The notes beneath the pieces were generated by a model. It was not told the DNA's origin and did not search any database. It worked only from the letters and a program-made list of their open reading frames with translations. A DNA stretch of 64,000 bases from Pirellulaceae bacterium (lineage in GTDB: Bacteria; Planctomycetota; Planctomycetia; Pirellulales; Pirellulaceae), in the NCBI GenBank assembly GCA_020852965.1, contig JADYZV010000099.1, positions 120,335 to 184,334 of the forward strand. Reading direction: 5' to 3'. Below, in pieces: positions 8,925 to 17,401 of this stretch. Position 1 is the stretch's first letter. Each line of letters starts with the position of its first letter. Both the position numbers and the translations under genes were made by a program.

Positions 8925-10256
8925 ATGAAAATTTCGAACTTTGTATTGTCTCTTGCCTTTGCCGGACTGTGCTTAAATCAAGCGTCGGCCCAAGGCGTCT
9001 CGTACCCTAACAACGCGGCGGCTTCGCGCAGCATCGGTGACTCGCCCGCCACAGTTAGGCCAGCGCCGTTCAACGCAGCTCGAAGCCTGTCCGACCACTC
9101 CGTCGACTTCGCCGCTGCACAGGTTGATAGCTCCTTGTCGCAAGGTGGCGAATATGCCTACCAAGGTAGCTACGATCCTGTCGGAAGCTATGACACCGGC
9201 AGCTACTATGTCACCAGCAGCGATGCCAGTGGCTACGCAATGAATCGCAGCCCGAAAGTCTGGTTTGATTCCGAAACGCTGCTGTGGTTTACCAAAAGCG
9301 TAGCCTCTCCAGCTTTGGTCAATATCTCAGGCGCAGGTGACCTCCCAGTTACAGGTGGTGCGGGTGTACCGGTGTTTGGCGGCGGCGATGGAATCGACTA
9401 CGGCCTGACTCCCGGCTTCCGCATCTCAGGTGGCATGTACCTGGGAGAAGAGCAGAAGGTGGGGATCGGTGGGCGCGTCTATGGCCTGTACGATCCTAGC
9501 AAGACGTATAAGCTCGCCAGCGATGGCAGCGGCAATCCGTCGATCGGCATTCCGTTCTACGACACATTCAACAATCAAGAAAACGCTTACTTGGTGGCCA
9601 ATGGTATCCTCCCAATTACTATTGGAACCGTCAAGGCACGATCCGATTTGGACATGTACGGAGCTGACGGTTCGCTGTACCTATTGCTTACCCGGTCGGA
9701 CTCCATGCGGATGGATCTGCTTGGCGGATACACTTACAATTTGCTTAAGAATTCGGTTGCTGTCGAATCCAATTCGAACGGTATCTTCACGACCAACGAC
9801 TTGTTCGCAACCAAAAACACCTTCAACGGTGGCCACCTGGGAGTACTCAGTTCGGTCAATCGCAGCCGAATCAGTTTCTCGACGCTGGCCAAAGTGGCCT
9901 TTGGGAGCATGCAGCAAACCGGCTCGATCCGAGGATTCAGCAGCGTCGGCCCAACCGTCTTGGGTGCGGGCATCTTGACTCAGCCAAGTAACATCGGCGA
10001 GTATTCGCGAGACACGTTCGCCTTTATTCCCGAACTGGGACTCAAACTCGGCTTTGCAGCTCGCCAGAATGTTCAGTTCACTGTCGGCTACACCATGATG
10101 ATGTGGTCTGGTGTCGCCCTGGCCGGTAGTTCGATTGACAATGCCATCGACCCAACCCAGTTGGTCTTCGGCACCGGCACACGCCCCAACCCTATGTTGT
10201 CCAGCGACACATTTTGGATGCAGGGCGTCGATCTGGGGGTAAATCTCTCATTCTAA
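8925..10256 (+). CDS. BBP7-family outer-membrane beta-barrel protein
   Basis: This is a 443-residue exported protein of the planctomycete BBP7 (beta-barrel protein 7) family. I use ATG 8925 because it gives a clean signal peptide (MKISNFVLSLAFAGLCLNQASAQ) with an AxA-type cleavage site; the ATG at 8892 would add 11 charged residues in front. After a Ser/Gly/Tyr-rich linker (about residues 25-95) the barrel begins with VWFDSETLLWF. It continues with alternating amphipathic strands and ends with the aromatic C-terminal residue typical of barrels inserted by BamA (...MQGVDLGVNLSF). The conserved FIPELGLKLGF and VGYTMMMWSGV strands identify the family. The function is unknown; a porin-like or surface role is likely. 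A rho-independent terminator follows at 10301. Confidence 0.88.
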   Translation: MKISNFVLSLAFAGLCLNQASAQGVSYPNNAAASRSIGDSPATVRPAPFNAARSLSDHSVDFAAAQVDSSLSQGGEYAYQGSYDPVGSYDTGSYYVTSSDASGYAMNRSPKVWFDSETLLWFTKSVASPALVNISGAGDLPVTGGAGVPVFGGGDGIDYGLTPGFRISGGMYLGEEQKVGIGGRVYGLYDPSKTYKLASDGSGNPSIGIPFYDTFNNQENAYLVANGILPITIGTVKARSDLDMYGADGSLYLLLTRSDSMRMDLLGGYTYNLLKNSVAVESNSNGIFTTNDLFATKNTFNGGHLGVLSSVNRSRISFSTLAKVAFGSMQQTGSIRGFSSVGPTVLGAGILTQPSNIGEYSRDTFAFIPELGLKLGFAARQNVQFTVGYTMMMWSGVALAGSSIDNAIDPTQLVFGTGTRPNPMLSSDTFWMQGVDLGVNLSF

Positions 10257-10300
10257 CAGCGTCGACATAGTAGGATCGATTTACGGATCAAACAAGCAAA

Positions 10301-10332
10301 GCTCGATTGGCATCGCCAATCGGGCTTTTTTC
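10301..10332 (+). terminator. Rho-independent terminator after the BBP7 gene
   Basis: The stem GCTCGATTGGC pairs with GCCAATCGGGC around a three-base loop, followed by a run of six T. It lies 45 bases past the BBP7 stop codon. Confidence 0.85.
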
Positions 10333-10679
10333 GTTGGGTCATCCCACGATTCTCGTCCTGCGTGGCATGCTAGCCCCCCTGCATCCCCCCCAATTCTCTT
10401 TCGCCTCGGTCTACCGAGCTTCTATGGATTAGTGCAGGTGCCCGCCCAATCGGACCGTGTGGAGAAAAAATTCACACTTTCTGAGCCCGAACACTTCTCC
10501 CCAACCCGCTATGCAGAGTAGGCTGCCATTAGGCAACTTTGCTAATTGGCGGCCCAAATGAAATGTGCGGTTAGCGATTTTCGCGGTGGTAGGCTCTCGA
10601 CTCCGACTAGCTACATTGCTTCGCGCCAACGCCTCGATCGATGTCACTAACGCCAACGCTCACTCGAGAAATAGAACAT
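10333..10679. other. Spacer upstream of glmS with no recognised element
   Basis: About 350 bases between the BBP7 terminator and glmS. I see no convincing ORF and no recognisable glmS-ribozyme core. The glmS promoter must lie here but cannot be assigned by eye. Confidence 0.4.
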
Positions 10680-12545
10680 ATGTGTGGAATTGTTGGCTAT
10701 ATCGGCAGCCAAGACGCTTGCCCGTTTCTGCTCACCGGTCTGCAGCGACTGGAGTATCGCGGCTACGACAGCGCAGGAATTGCCACGCTGCGCCCAAGGG
10801 AAGGGATACGCATCACCAAGACCGCCGGACGAGTTGTCGAGCTGGCAGCGGCGGTCAAGCAGACCAATATGGTAGGCCCGGTGGGGATCGGCCACACTCG
10901 CTGGGCCACGCATGGGGCGGCCACGCGAGAAAATGCTCACCCGCACATGGGTGGCAATAGCCTGCTGACGTTGGCCCACAACGGAGTGATCGAGAATTAC
11001 GAATCGCTCAAGCACGCGCTGCTGAGCAAGGGCTATGCATTCCGCTCGCAGACCGATAGCGAAGTCGTCGCACACTTGATCGCCGATTGCCTTAAGACGC
11101 ACACGACGGAATTCGAGCGCGCACCCGATGTGCAGGACTGTATCGCCGCCGTGCAAAATGCGATTGCGCAGCTTCGTGGAACCTACGGTCTGGTGATCCT
11201 GTTTCGCGATTTCCAAGACCTGCTGATCGCCGCGCGATGTGGCAGTCCGTTGGTCGTGGGTATCGGAAAAAATGAACAGTTTGTTGCAAGCGATTCGTCA
11301 CCGCTGGTCGGTTTCACCGAACGCATCATCTACTTGGCCGACCACCAACTAGCGGTCCTTCGTCCGGACAGTATCCAAGTCCTCCATCGAGATCAAGGTC
11401 GAGTACAACCCAACGTTCAAACGCTGTCGAGCGATTCGGTCGATGTGAGCCTCGAAGGCTACGCGCACTACATGCTCAAAGAGATCTACGAGCAGCCACA
11501 ATCGGTTCGCAACGCTCTGCGCGGACGTCTCGATCGCGATAATGCCACGGCCAAGTTCGGCGGTTTGAACCTTACTCCGCAGCAACTGCGCGGTGTGCAG
11601 CGAATCATCTTAACCGGCTGCGGTACGAGCTGGCATTCCGCCCTGGTCGGTGAGTACCTCGTCGAAGAGCTTGCCAGGATCCCGGTCGAAGTGGAATACG
11701 CCAGCGAGCTACGCTATCGCAATCCCCCCGTCGATCACGACACGATCGTGTTTGGTATTACGCAGAGCGGTGAGACGGCGGATACATTGGCAGCGCTGCG
11801 CGAGATGAAACGCAAGGGGCATCATACGATGGCGATTTGCAACGTCATCGGAAGTAGTATCGCTCAAGAAGCCGACGGCGGGATATACTTGCATGCTGGG
11901 CCTGAAATTGGCGTGGCTTCCACCAAGGCCTTCACATCGCAATTGAGCGTTCTGGCCATGTTAGCGCTCTACTTTGGCCGACTACGACATCTCAGTTTTG
12001 AAGCCGGCTTGCGAATTATCGATCAACTCGAACAGCTCCCCAGCATGCTGGAGGAGACACTCGGTTGTCATGCCGCCGTAAAGGAAATTGCCACTCGCTA
12101 CGCCGACGCCACGAATTTTCTGTACTTGGGTCGGAACTACAACTTCCCGTCAGCCTTGGAGGGCGCGCTGAAGCTCAAAGAGATCAGCTACATTCATGCC
12201 GAAGGCTATCCGGCCGCCGAGATGAAGCACGGCCCGATTGCACTGGTCGACGCCGACACCCCGTCGGTGTTTATCGTGCCCCAAGGGACTGTGTACGATA
12301 AGGTGCTGAGCAATCTACAAGAGGTCAAAGCTCGTGGCGGTCCCGTGATCGCCATCGTCGATCACGTCGATCCGCAAGTCACCAGGCTAGCAGATGCTGT
12401 CATTACCATCCCCAAAGTCGAAGACTTCCTGCAGCCCATTATCGCAGCCATTCCATTGCAACTACTCGCCTATGAGATTGCATTGCTGCGAGGTTGCGAC
12501 GTAGACAAGCCGAGAAACCTAGCGAAAAGCGTGACGGTTGAATAG
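10680..12545 (+). CDS. glmS: Glutamine-fructose-6-phosphate aminotransferase (isomerising)
   Basis: This 621-residue enzyme makes glucosamine-6-phosphate from fructose-6-phosphate and glutamine, the first step toward UDP-GlcNAc. The start at 10680 is fixed by biochemistry: the mature N-terminus must be Cys, and MCGIVGYIG begins here. The frame is open 13 codons further upstream. The glutaminase domain covers roughly residues 1-230 (HTRWATHG, AHNGVIENY). Two SIS isomerase domains follow (TGCGTSWHSALVGEY, ITQSGETADT, ASTKAFTSQL). The C-terminus DVDKPRNLAKSVTVE is the canonical family ending. The window also holds two NagB-type deaminases running the reverse reaction, so both directions of amino-sugar flux are represented. 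Confidence 0.97.
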   Translation: MCGIVGYIGSQDACPFLLTGLQRLEYRGYDSAGIATLRPREGIRITKTAGRVVELAAAVKQTNMVGPVGIGHTRWATHGAATRENAHPHMGGNSLLTLAHNGVIENYESLKHALLSKGYAFRSQTDSEVVAHLIADCLKTHTTEFERAPDVQDCIAAVQNAIAQLRGTYGLVILFRDFQDLLIAARCGSPLVVGIGKNEQFVASDSSPLVGFTERIIYLADHQLAVLRPDSIQVLHRDQGRVQPNVQTLSSDSVDVSLEGYAHYMLKEIYEQPQSVRNALRGRLDRDNATAKFGGLNLTPQQLRGVQRIILTGCGTSWHSALVGEYLVEELARIPVEVEYASELRYRNPPVDHDTIVFGITQSGETADTLAALREMKRKGHHTMAICNVIGSSIAQEADGGIYLHAGPEIGVASTKAFTSQLSVLAMLALYFGRLRHLSFEAGLRIIDQLEQLPSMLEETLGCHAAVKEIATRYADATNFLYLGRNYNFPSALEGALKLKEISYIHAEGYPAAEMKHGPIALVDADTPSVFIVPQGTVYDKVLSNLQEVKARGGPVIAIVDHVDPQVTRLADAVITIPKVEDFLQPIIAAIPLQLLAYEIALLRGCDVDKPRNLAKSVTVE

Positions 12546-12603
12546 ACTAGAACCTCGACGCCGCTTGAAGCGTCCCTTATCCCTCTTGGAGTCAAGAACC
12601 ATC

Positions 12604-12822
12604 ATGAGCAGTAACCACGGATTATCTTACAGCGCCCGCAAGGCGCTCTCGGTACATGTGGGCGAATCGGCAGGAAATGAAATCGCCAACCTTATCCAGC
12701 GCATGGCCGCCCAAATCGACGAACTCAAACGCAGCAAGGTTAACGTCACTCCTGTCGTTCCTGGCTTGGCACGCGATAGCTACGATCACGTTTCGGCAGC
12801 CGTCGACAGTGAATCGTTCTAA
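12604..12822 (+). CDS. Small conserved protein of unknown function
   Basis: This is a 72-residue protein with an ATG at 12604, preceded by a purine-rich stretch (CTTGGAGTC). It starts 58 bases after glmS and is probably co-transcribed, with a bidirectional terminator behind it. A helical central part (ESAGNEIANLIQRMAAQIDELKR) could form a short coiled coil or dimerisation helix. The C-terminal third is disordered-looking (VTPVVPGLARDSYDH). There is no signal peptide, membrane segment or metal site. It resembles short hypothetical proteins I associate with planctomycetes, but I know of no assigned function. The longer reading frame from 12538 overlaps glmS and is less likely to be used. Confidence 0.65.
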   Translation: MSSNHGLSYSARKALSVHVGESAGNEIANLIQRMAAQIDELKRSKVNVTPVVPGLARDSYDHVSAAVDSESF

Positions 12823-12869
12823 ACCTAGCACGCTCGCCCCCACCGTGACTCTGGCGACAAACGAAAAAA

Positions 12870-12900
12870 GGGATGCCGTGGACAAACGGCATCCCATTTT
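12870..12900. terminator. Bidirectional rho-independent terminator
   Basis: A perfect 10-bp stem GGGATGCCGT/ACGGCATCCC encloses a six-base loop. It is flanked by a run of A on the left and ATTTT on the right. It lies between the small ORF (plus strand) and the convergent desaturase (minus strand), so it can serve both. Confidence 0.85.
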
Positions 12901-12942
12901 CATTGCAATCTTCACCGACAATTATTTGCCGGCACGCGGCAG

Positions 12943-13971
12943 TTAACGCTGGGCGTGCTTTTCGGCTCGGTTGCGATAGTCGATGATGTCCCAGGCGATT
13001 CCGCACTTCTTCATCAGGCGAATCATGTTGTAGGTCGCGTCGACCTCCCACCACTTGTGACCATGTTTGGCCATGCGAGGATGGGCGTGGTGGTTGTTGT
13101 GCCAGCCTTCGCCGTAGGTTACCAATGCGACCCACCAATTGTTGCGGCTATCATCGCGAGTTTCATAGTTGCGATAGCCCCACATGTGACTGGCCGAATT
13201 GACCAGCCAAGTGGCATGGAGCACGAGCACCATGCGCAAGAATACGGCCCATACCAACCAGGAAATCGCCAACGTCGTACCGCCGATTGCATAGCCTATG
13301 CCGACAAACAGCAGCGACGCGACAACATTAATGGGAATGAACCCATAATCGAGCAGGCGAATGTAGCGATCTTGATAGAGATCCGGTGCCCACTTGCGGA
13401 AATACTCGCCTTGGTCCTTACCACCCACTTTGTACGCCAGCCAAGAAGCGTGACTCCACCAGCCACCATCGTGGGGCGAATGAGGATCGCCATCTTGATC
13501 ACTGCGCGCGTGATGCAGTCGGTGATTGGCAACCCACATCATCGGTGGCCCTTCGCCTGCTAAACAGCCGATGGAGGCGATGGCTCGACGGACCCAGCGT
13601 TGCGTTTGAAAACTAGAATGCGTTAGCAGTCGGTGATAGCCGAGGCAAATCCCCACGCCGCCGCATACCCAGTGCATAAACACCAGTACGGCCAGAGCGG
13701 ACCAACTGAACGTCCACGGTGCCGCGAGTGCACCGACGTGAATCATGACCAGCCAAGTAGCGGCGGCCCAGTTAATATTGTTGGCGCGAGCCACATGGGC
13801 TCGACCCGACGCCCACTTGAGCGTGCTCGACGCTTCCGCAGGCGCTCCACCATTGAGTAAGGCCGAGACGTCTTTTTCATTGGCGGGTTGAACTGTTGGT
13901 CCTGGCGCTTGGCGATAGTGCCGACGAGTCGACCGTCGGCTCTTTTTACTACTCATCGATTGGGGCTTCAC
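12943..13971 (-). CDS. Membrane fatty-acid (acyl-CoA/acyl-lipid) desaturase
   Basis: This is a 342-residue integral-membrane di-iron desaturase of the delta-9 type. The three histidine boxes are clear: HRLLTH, HRLHH and HNNHH (in GEGWHNNHHAHP). Four hydrophobic stretches surround them. It introduces a cis double bond into fatty acyl chains using O2 and an electron donor. The first 40 residues are polar and basic and may be dispensable; a second in-frame ATG five codons in could be the true start. The gene is convergent with glmS and the small ORF, and its upstream spacer is 335 bases long with no neighbour on the same strand closer than the secreted protein at 14307. Confidence 0.92.
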   Translation of the reverse strand: MKPQSMSSKKSRRSTRRHYRQAPGPTVQPANEKDVSALLNGGAPAEASSTLKWASGRAHVARANNINWAAATWLVMIHVGALAAPWTFSWSALAVLVFMHWVCGGVGICLGYHRLLTHSSFQTQRWVRRAIASIGCLAGEGPPMMWVANHRLHHARSDQDGDPHSPHDGGWWSHASWLAYKVGGKDQGEYFRKWAPDLYQDRYIRLLDYGFIPINVVASLLFVGIGYAIGGTTLAISWLVWAVFLRMVLVLHATWLVNSASHMWGYRNYETRDDSRNNWWVALVTYGEGWHNNHHAHPRMAKHGHKWWEVDATYNMIRLMKKCGIAWDIIDYRNRAEKHAQR

Positions 13972-14306
13972 TATGCAGAGAGAGTCGGGAGCACATGTTG
14001 CTTTCCCAGCCGCACGGGTTCCGGACGAAACCGCTGCCCCAGCTGGCCTGGAGCAGTCGGTCTAATTGTTTCGCTTCCTGCGCTAGTCGTCTAGGCAGAA
14101 AAACTCTGAATTTCCATTAAGAGACTCTTTTTTTCCAAATTGCCGCAGTTCGATCCCAAGCGAAACCCCTTAACCAAAGAAGACACTAGGCACACTGGGG
14201 CATTTACGGGCTCTGACGAACTTCGGGATCTGACAATTCGGGAACTGGGGGCGGCTATTCTTTTTGGACGACAGCGCTTTTAGACGACAGCGCACGCCTG
14301 CCCCAG
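13972..14306. other. Spacer without recognised elements
   Basis: No supported ORF. An 11-base direct repeat (GACGACAGCGC) occurs twice around 14268-14292, and a short A/T-rich stretch lies near 14120-14140. Part of it must hold the desaturase promoter. Confidence 0.35.
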
Positions 14307-14660
14307 CTATGGCAAGACGACGCCACGCCGCTTGGAAAGCACCCGCATTGCGTATTCAAAATACGGGAAGGGGACCGTTGCATTGCGTTCCAATGCCCAG
14401 CGATACACCAAATTGACCATCGCTCGCGGTATTTTCCCCTGGTCGACGTACGTCACGATGACCTGGACGAATTGCTTCTGCTCAGGCGTCGTCGCCCGCA
14501 GTCCCTTCGTCAGTTGGTCAGCCAGCGGGGTGATATTCTGACTGCCAAGGCGCTCGGCTGAGTTGATCCCGTTGCCTTGCTGGGCGGTCAAGCGACGGCC
14601 CGGCAACAAGGCAAAAGCGGATGCAAGAACAGTCAGCAACCAGAGTCGTCGTGGGAGCAT
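14307..14660 (-). CDS. Small secreted protein of unknown function
   Basis: This is a 117-residue protein with a clear signal peptide (MLPRRLWLLTVLASAFALLPGRRLTAQ). The mature part is about 90 residues. It starts with a polar linker and continues into a helical region (EQKQFVQVIVTYVDQGKIPRAMVNLVYRWAL) ending with basic residues (LSKRRGVVLP). There are no cysteines in the mature part and no catalytic motif that I recognise. Its codon use and composition match the neighbours. It is probably periplasmic and lineage-specific. Confidence 0.65.
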   Translation of the reverse strand: MLPRRLWLLTVLASAFALLPGRRLTAQQGNGINSAERLGSQNITPLADQLTKGLRATTPEQKQFVQVIVTYVDQGKIPRAMVNLVYRWALERNATVPFPYFEYAMRVLSKRRGVVLP

Positions 14661-14859
14661 GAGGGAGGTCTTTCTCTCCAGGAAATCAACAACAGCGGGA
14701 GCCGCACAGCAAAAACTGTTGTGACCGATACCTTATCTCTGGGTAGGCTGTCAAGCTGAATCGTGGTGCCCCCCAACGATACCGGGTTTCTCGGCCTTCC
14801 CAAGTCTGCTCAAATACGGACTTTGATTCGCTCCAAGATCTAACCCTGCAATACAATAA

Positions 14860-15672
14860 GTGCCGACCTCATTTCACTCTGCCGATATTCGTGGACAATT
14901 TGTCTTTCTAGGAACGGGTACTTCGGTCGGCGTCCCAACCATGGGCTGCGGCTGTTCGGTCTGCCTGAGCACCAATCCACGCAACAAACGCCTCCGCGCA
15001 TCGGCTATCGTGGGACTGCCCGAGGGAAACTTGCTGATCGACACCACCCCCGACTTGCGGACTCAGTTTCTGCGCGAGGGGCTGGGGGTGGCTCACGCGG
15101 TCGTCTATACGCACGAGCATGCCGACCATTTGTTCGGCTTGGATGACCTGCGACTATTTGCTTATTACATAGACGGACCTGTGCCGCTGTACGCCGAGCC
15201 GAATGTTGAACGGCGCATCCGGCATAGCTACGACTACGCTTTCAGCAATGGGCCGCAAACGCATTCCGGTGCCGTGCCGCGGCTGGAGATTCGCACGATC
15301 GGTCTCGAACCGTTCGACGTGCTGGGTTCACTCGTACATCCCGTTCGGCTGCTGCATGGCCCCAAGTATCAAGTGCTCGGATTCCGGATTGGGAACATCG
15401 CTTACTGCACCGACACCAACTTCATACCCGAGGAGAGCTATCACGTGCTCGCTGGTGTGGAAATCTTAATTCTCGATGCGCTGCGCCGCGAGCCACACGC
15501 AACCCATTTTCATCTAGACGGTGCCTTGGAGGCCATCGCCCGCATTGCGCCGGCGCGGGCACTGTTGACGCATATCAGCCACGACTTGGAGTACGAGCAG
15601 ACCAATCGCGTACTACCCGCTGGTGTGGAGCTCGCCTACGACGGCCAACGGCTCCCTCTGAAGCTAACGTAG
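14860..15672 (+). CDS. MBL-fold metal-dependent hydrolase (PhnP-like)
   Basis: This is a 270-residue metallo-beta-lactamase-fold hydrolase. It opens with FLGTGTSVGVPTMGCGCSVC, the family-typical strand and Cys-rich loop seen in PhnP-type phosphodiesterases. It carries the metal-binding THEHADH motif and later histidines (LLHGPK, YCTDTNF, LTHISHDL). The gene starts with GTG at 14860. PhnP hydrolyses cyclic phosphodiesters, but proteins of this subgroup are widespread without phosphonate genes, and none are nearby. It is probably a cytoplasmic phosphodiesterase or nuclease-like enzyme of unknown substrate. A strong hairpin overlaps and follows its stop codon. Confidence 0.82.
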   Translation: MPTSFHSADIRGQFVFLGTGTSVGVPTMGCGCSVCLSTNPRNKRLRASAIVGLPEGNLLIDTTPDLRTQFLREGLGVAHAVVYTHEHADHLFGLDDLRLFAYYIDGPVPLYAEPNVERRIRHSYDYAFSNGPQTHSGAVPRLEIRTIGLEPFDVLGSLVHPVRLLHGPKYQVLGFRIGNIAYCTDTNFIPEESYHVLAGVEILILDALRREPHATHFHLDGALEAIARIAPARALLTHISHDLEYEQTNRVLPAGVELAYDGQRLPLKLT

Positions 15673-15717
15673 CACGGTGGCCCCCATCGTGACTCTCTCG
15701 GTGGGGACCACCGTGCT
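15671..15717. repeat. Inverted repeat after the MBL gene
   Basis: AGCACGGTGG and CCACCGTGCT form a 10-bp perfect stem around 27 bases that also contain complementary CCCC/GGGG tracts. There is no T-run, so it is a hairpin but not a clear intrinsic terminator. Confidence 0.6.
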
Positions 15718-15870
15718 ACCTTCGGCATAACCGTTACCACCGCTGAACTCTCCCAGCCGCACGACAAATGCCGAGCAACTAAGCCACTAAACGCAGCAAA
15801 CTCGGCCCGTTTGAATTTAGATGGAAGCTTCGCCCAAAGCGTCCAAGCCTCCAGCAGTTCAAAGCCGCAC

Positions 15871-17028
15871 ATGCGCTCCATCTACCTCGACTACAGCACG
15901 ACAACTCCTGTCGCGGCCAGCGTGCGCGAAAGCATGCTGCCGTTTTTGGGCGAGTTCTATGGGCACCCGTCGAGCGATCATTGGTATGGCCGAGCGGCTC
16001 AGGAAGCGATCGAGGACGCGCGCAGCAACGTTGCCTCACTCCTCGATTGTCACCCATCTGAGATCGTCTTCACTTCCGGTGGGACCGAGAGCGTCAACCT
16101 AGGCTTGCTCGGAGTGGCGCGAGCGATCACGCGCAATATTCCCGAACTGACTCCGCACTTCATCACCACCAGCCTGGAGCATACCTGCGTTCGCCAATGC
16201 GCATCGCAGCTCGAACGCGAGGGATGGCACGTCAGCGTGCTCGGCTGCGACCCCAACGGGCTCGTACGCATCGACGAGTTGGAAGGGGCCATTCGCGACA
16301 ATACGCGTTTGGTTAGTGTCATCCAGGCCAGCCATCGCATCGGTACGATACAGCCGATCGAGGCCATCGCCGAAGTCTGCCGAAGTCGCGACATACTCTT
16401 CCACACAGACGCGGCTCAAGCAGTCGGCAAGGTCGACTGCACCGTCGAGAGCCTAGGCGTTGACATGCTCAGCTTCAGTGGACACAAAATCTATGCTCCA
16501 AAAGGAATTGGCGCGCTGTACATTCGCTTGGGAGTTCCCATCGAACCGATACTGTTCGGTGAAGGGTGCGAAGCGGGCATTCGCCCAGGCACGGCCAATG
16601 TGTCGCATATCGTCGGGCTGGGACAAGCGGCTAAGCTGGCTCACGCAGGGCTCAAGAGCACCATCGACGGCATCTCCAGCTTGCGCGATCGCTTCCATCA
16701 ACAGCTCGAATCCATCATCGGTCGCGTCATCCCGGTTCATGGCGCAGCGGCACCGCGCGTTCCAGGCATACTCAGCATCGAGCTCCCTGGCGTCGACGCT
16801 GAAGCGTTGCACCAACGATTGCCTGAAATCTGTTTTGGTCCCGCTGTGCTATGCAATGGACGCACGGGCGGTCGCGTCGTCAACCCAACGCACGCAGCGC
16901 TTGGTTTGACCGAGCAGCAATCGACCAGCACGCTGCAGATCTCGCTCGGCTGGACCACCTCCGAAGACGAATTGCAGCGCGCCTTGCATCTGATCGCCGC
17001 TGCCTACGAATCACTAGTAACCCCGTAG
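15871..17028 (+). CDS. Cysteine-desulfurase-family PLP enzyme, divergent active site
   Basis: This is a 385-residue class-V aminotransferase-fold protein of the IscS/NifS family. I start at ATG 15871, giving MRSIYLDYSTTTP, the usual family start; the frame runs 20 codons further upstream. The PLP lysine is in SFSGHKIY, the PLP-stacking His in LEHTCV and the Asp in FHTDAAQ. A Cys at residue 328 aligns with the catalytic loop Cys, but the loop reads FGPAVLCNGRTGG instead of SSGSACTSA. The usual NNE at the PLP-contact turn reads SHR (QASHRIGTIQPI). So it may desulfurate cysteine with altered properties or have another beta-elimination role. No ISC or SUF partner genes are nearby. Confidence 0.8.
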   Translation: MRSIYLDYSTTTPVAASVRESMLPFLGEFYGHPSSDHWYGRAAQEAIEDARSNVASLLDCHPSEIVFTSGGTESVNLGLLGVARAITRNIPELTPHFITTSLEHTCVRQCASQLEREGWHVSVLGCDPNGLVRIDELEGAIRDNTRLVSVIQASHRIGTIQPIEAIAEVCRSRDILFHTDAAQAVGKVDCTVESLGVDMLSFSGHKIYAPKGIGALYIRLGVPIEPILFGEGCEAGIRPGTANVSHIVGLGQAAKLAHAGLKSTIDGISSLRDRFHQQLESIIGRVIPVHGAAAPRVPGILSIELPGVDAEALHQRLPEICFGPAVLCNGRTGGRVVNPTHAALGLTEQQSTSTLQISLGWTTSEDELQRALHLIAAAYESLVTP

Positions 17029-17046
17029 CGACCGCCGTCTTCTTTG

Positions 17047-17270
17047 TAGGCTCGTAACGAGTACCGCGAGTTACGGCAGAGCGAAGCAAGTGATGCATGT
17101 GCCGCGTTTCCACATCCCAATGAGTACTGGCGTCCCAGTGCGCTATGGTTGCTGTTAGGCTAAACTCGGTGGCGGCCACACGGCATTAACGCAAACACGC
17201 GGGAACAAGCGTGCGGGTCGATCCGCACGCGCTGCCCGAGCCGTAACTCGCGGTACTCATAACGAGCCTA
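17047..17270. repeat. Repeat family B in inverted pair (about 224 bp element)
   Basis: A 30-base sequence beginning TAGGCTCGTAACGAGTACCG at 17047-17076 recurs as its reverse complement at 17241-17270, with one mismatch, enclosing about 164 bases. Single copies of the same sequence occur at 32885 and 47018. The arrangement resembles a small non-autonomous element, but no target-site duplication is evident to me. Confidence 0.7.
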
Positions 17271-17346
17271 CTCCAGGCGGCCAACTGCGGCGAGGAGTGG
17301 AGACGCTTGACGGAGACGGTCGAGAGCGTCGAGGGGCATGTACGAA

Positions 17347-17394
17347 GCGAACGCTGGCGCGCTTAAACAGTAACTCTCTTCGGCCGCGACCGGT
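17347..17394 (-). repeat. Repeat family C, inverted partial copy
   Basis: Read on the minus strand, this stretch (GAGAGTTACTGTTTAA core, then CGCG and CAGCG) matches the 78-bp repeat units at 26431-26586. It sits directly downstream of the NtrC-type regulator's stop codon. Confidence 0.6.
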
Positions 17395-17401
17395 TCCCAC
17401 A

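Noticed and set aside
10333..10679. glmS ribozyme or riboswitch upstream of glmS
   Set aside because: No core pattern of the glmS ribozyme is visible; such elements are mainly found in Gram-positive bacteria.
12538..12603. Longer start for the small ORF after glmS
   Set aside because: It overlaps the glmS end and the added residues look like random coil; ATG 12604 has a better purine-rich site.
15671..15717. Intrinsic terminator after the MBL gene
   Set aside because: The hairpin is strong but no T-run follows on either strand, so I list it only as an inverted repeat.
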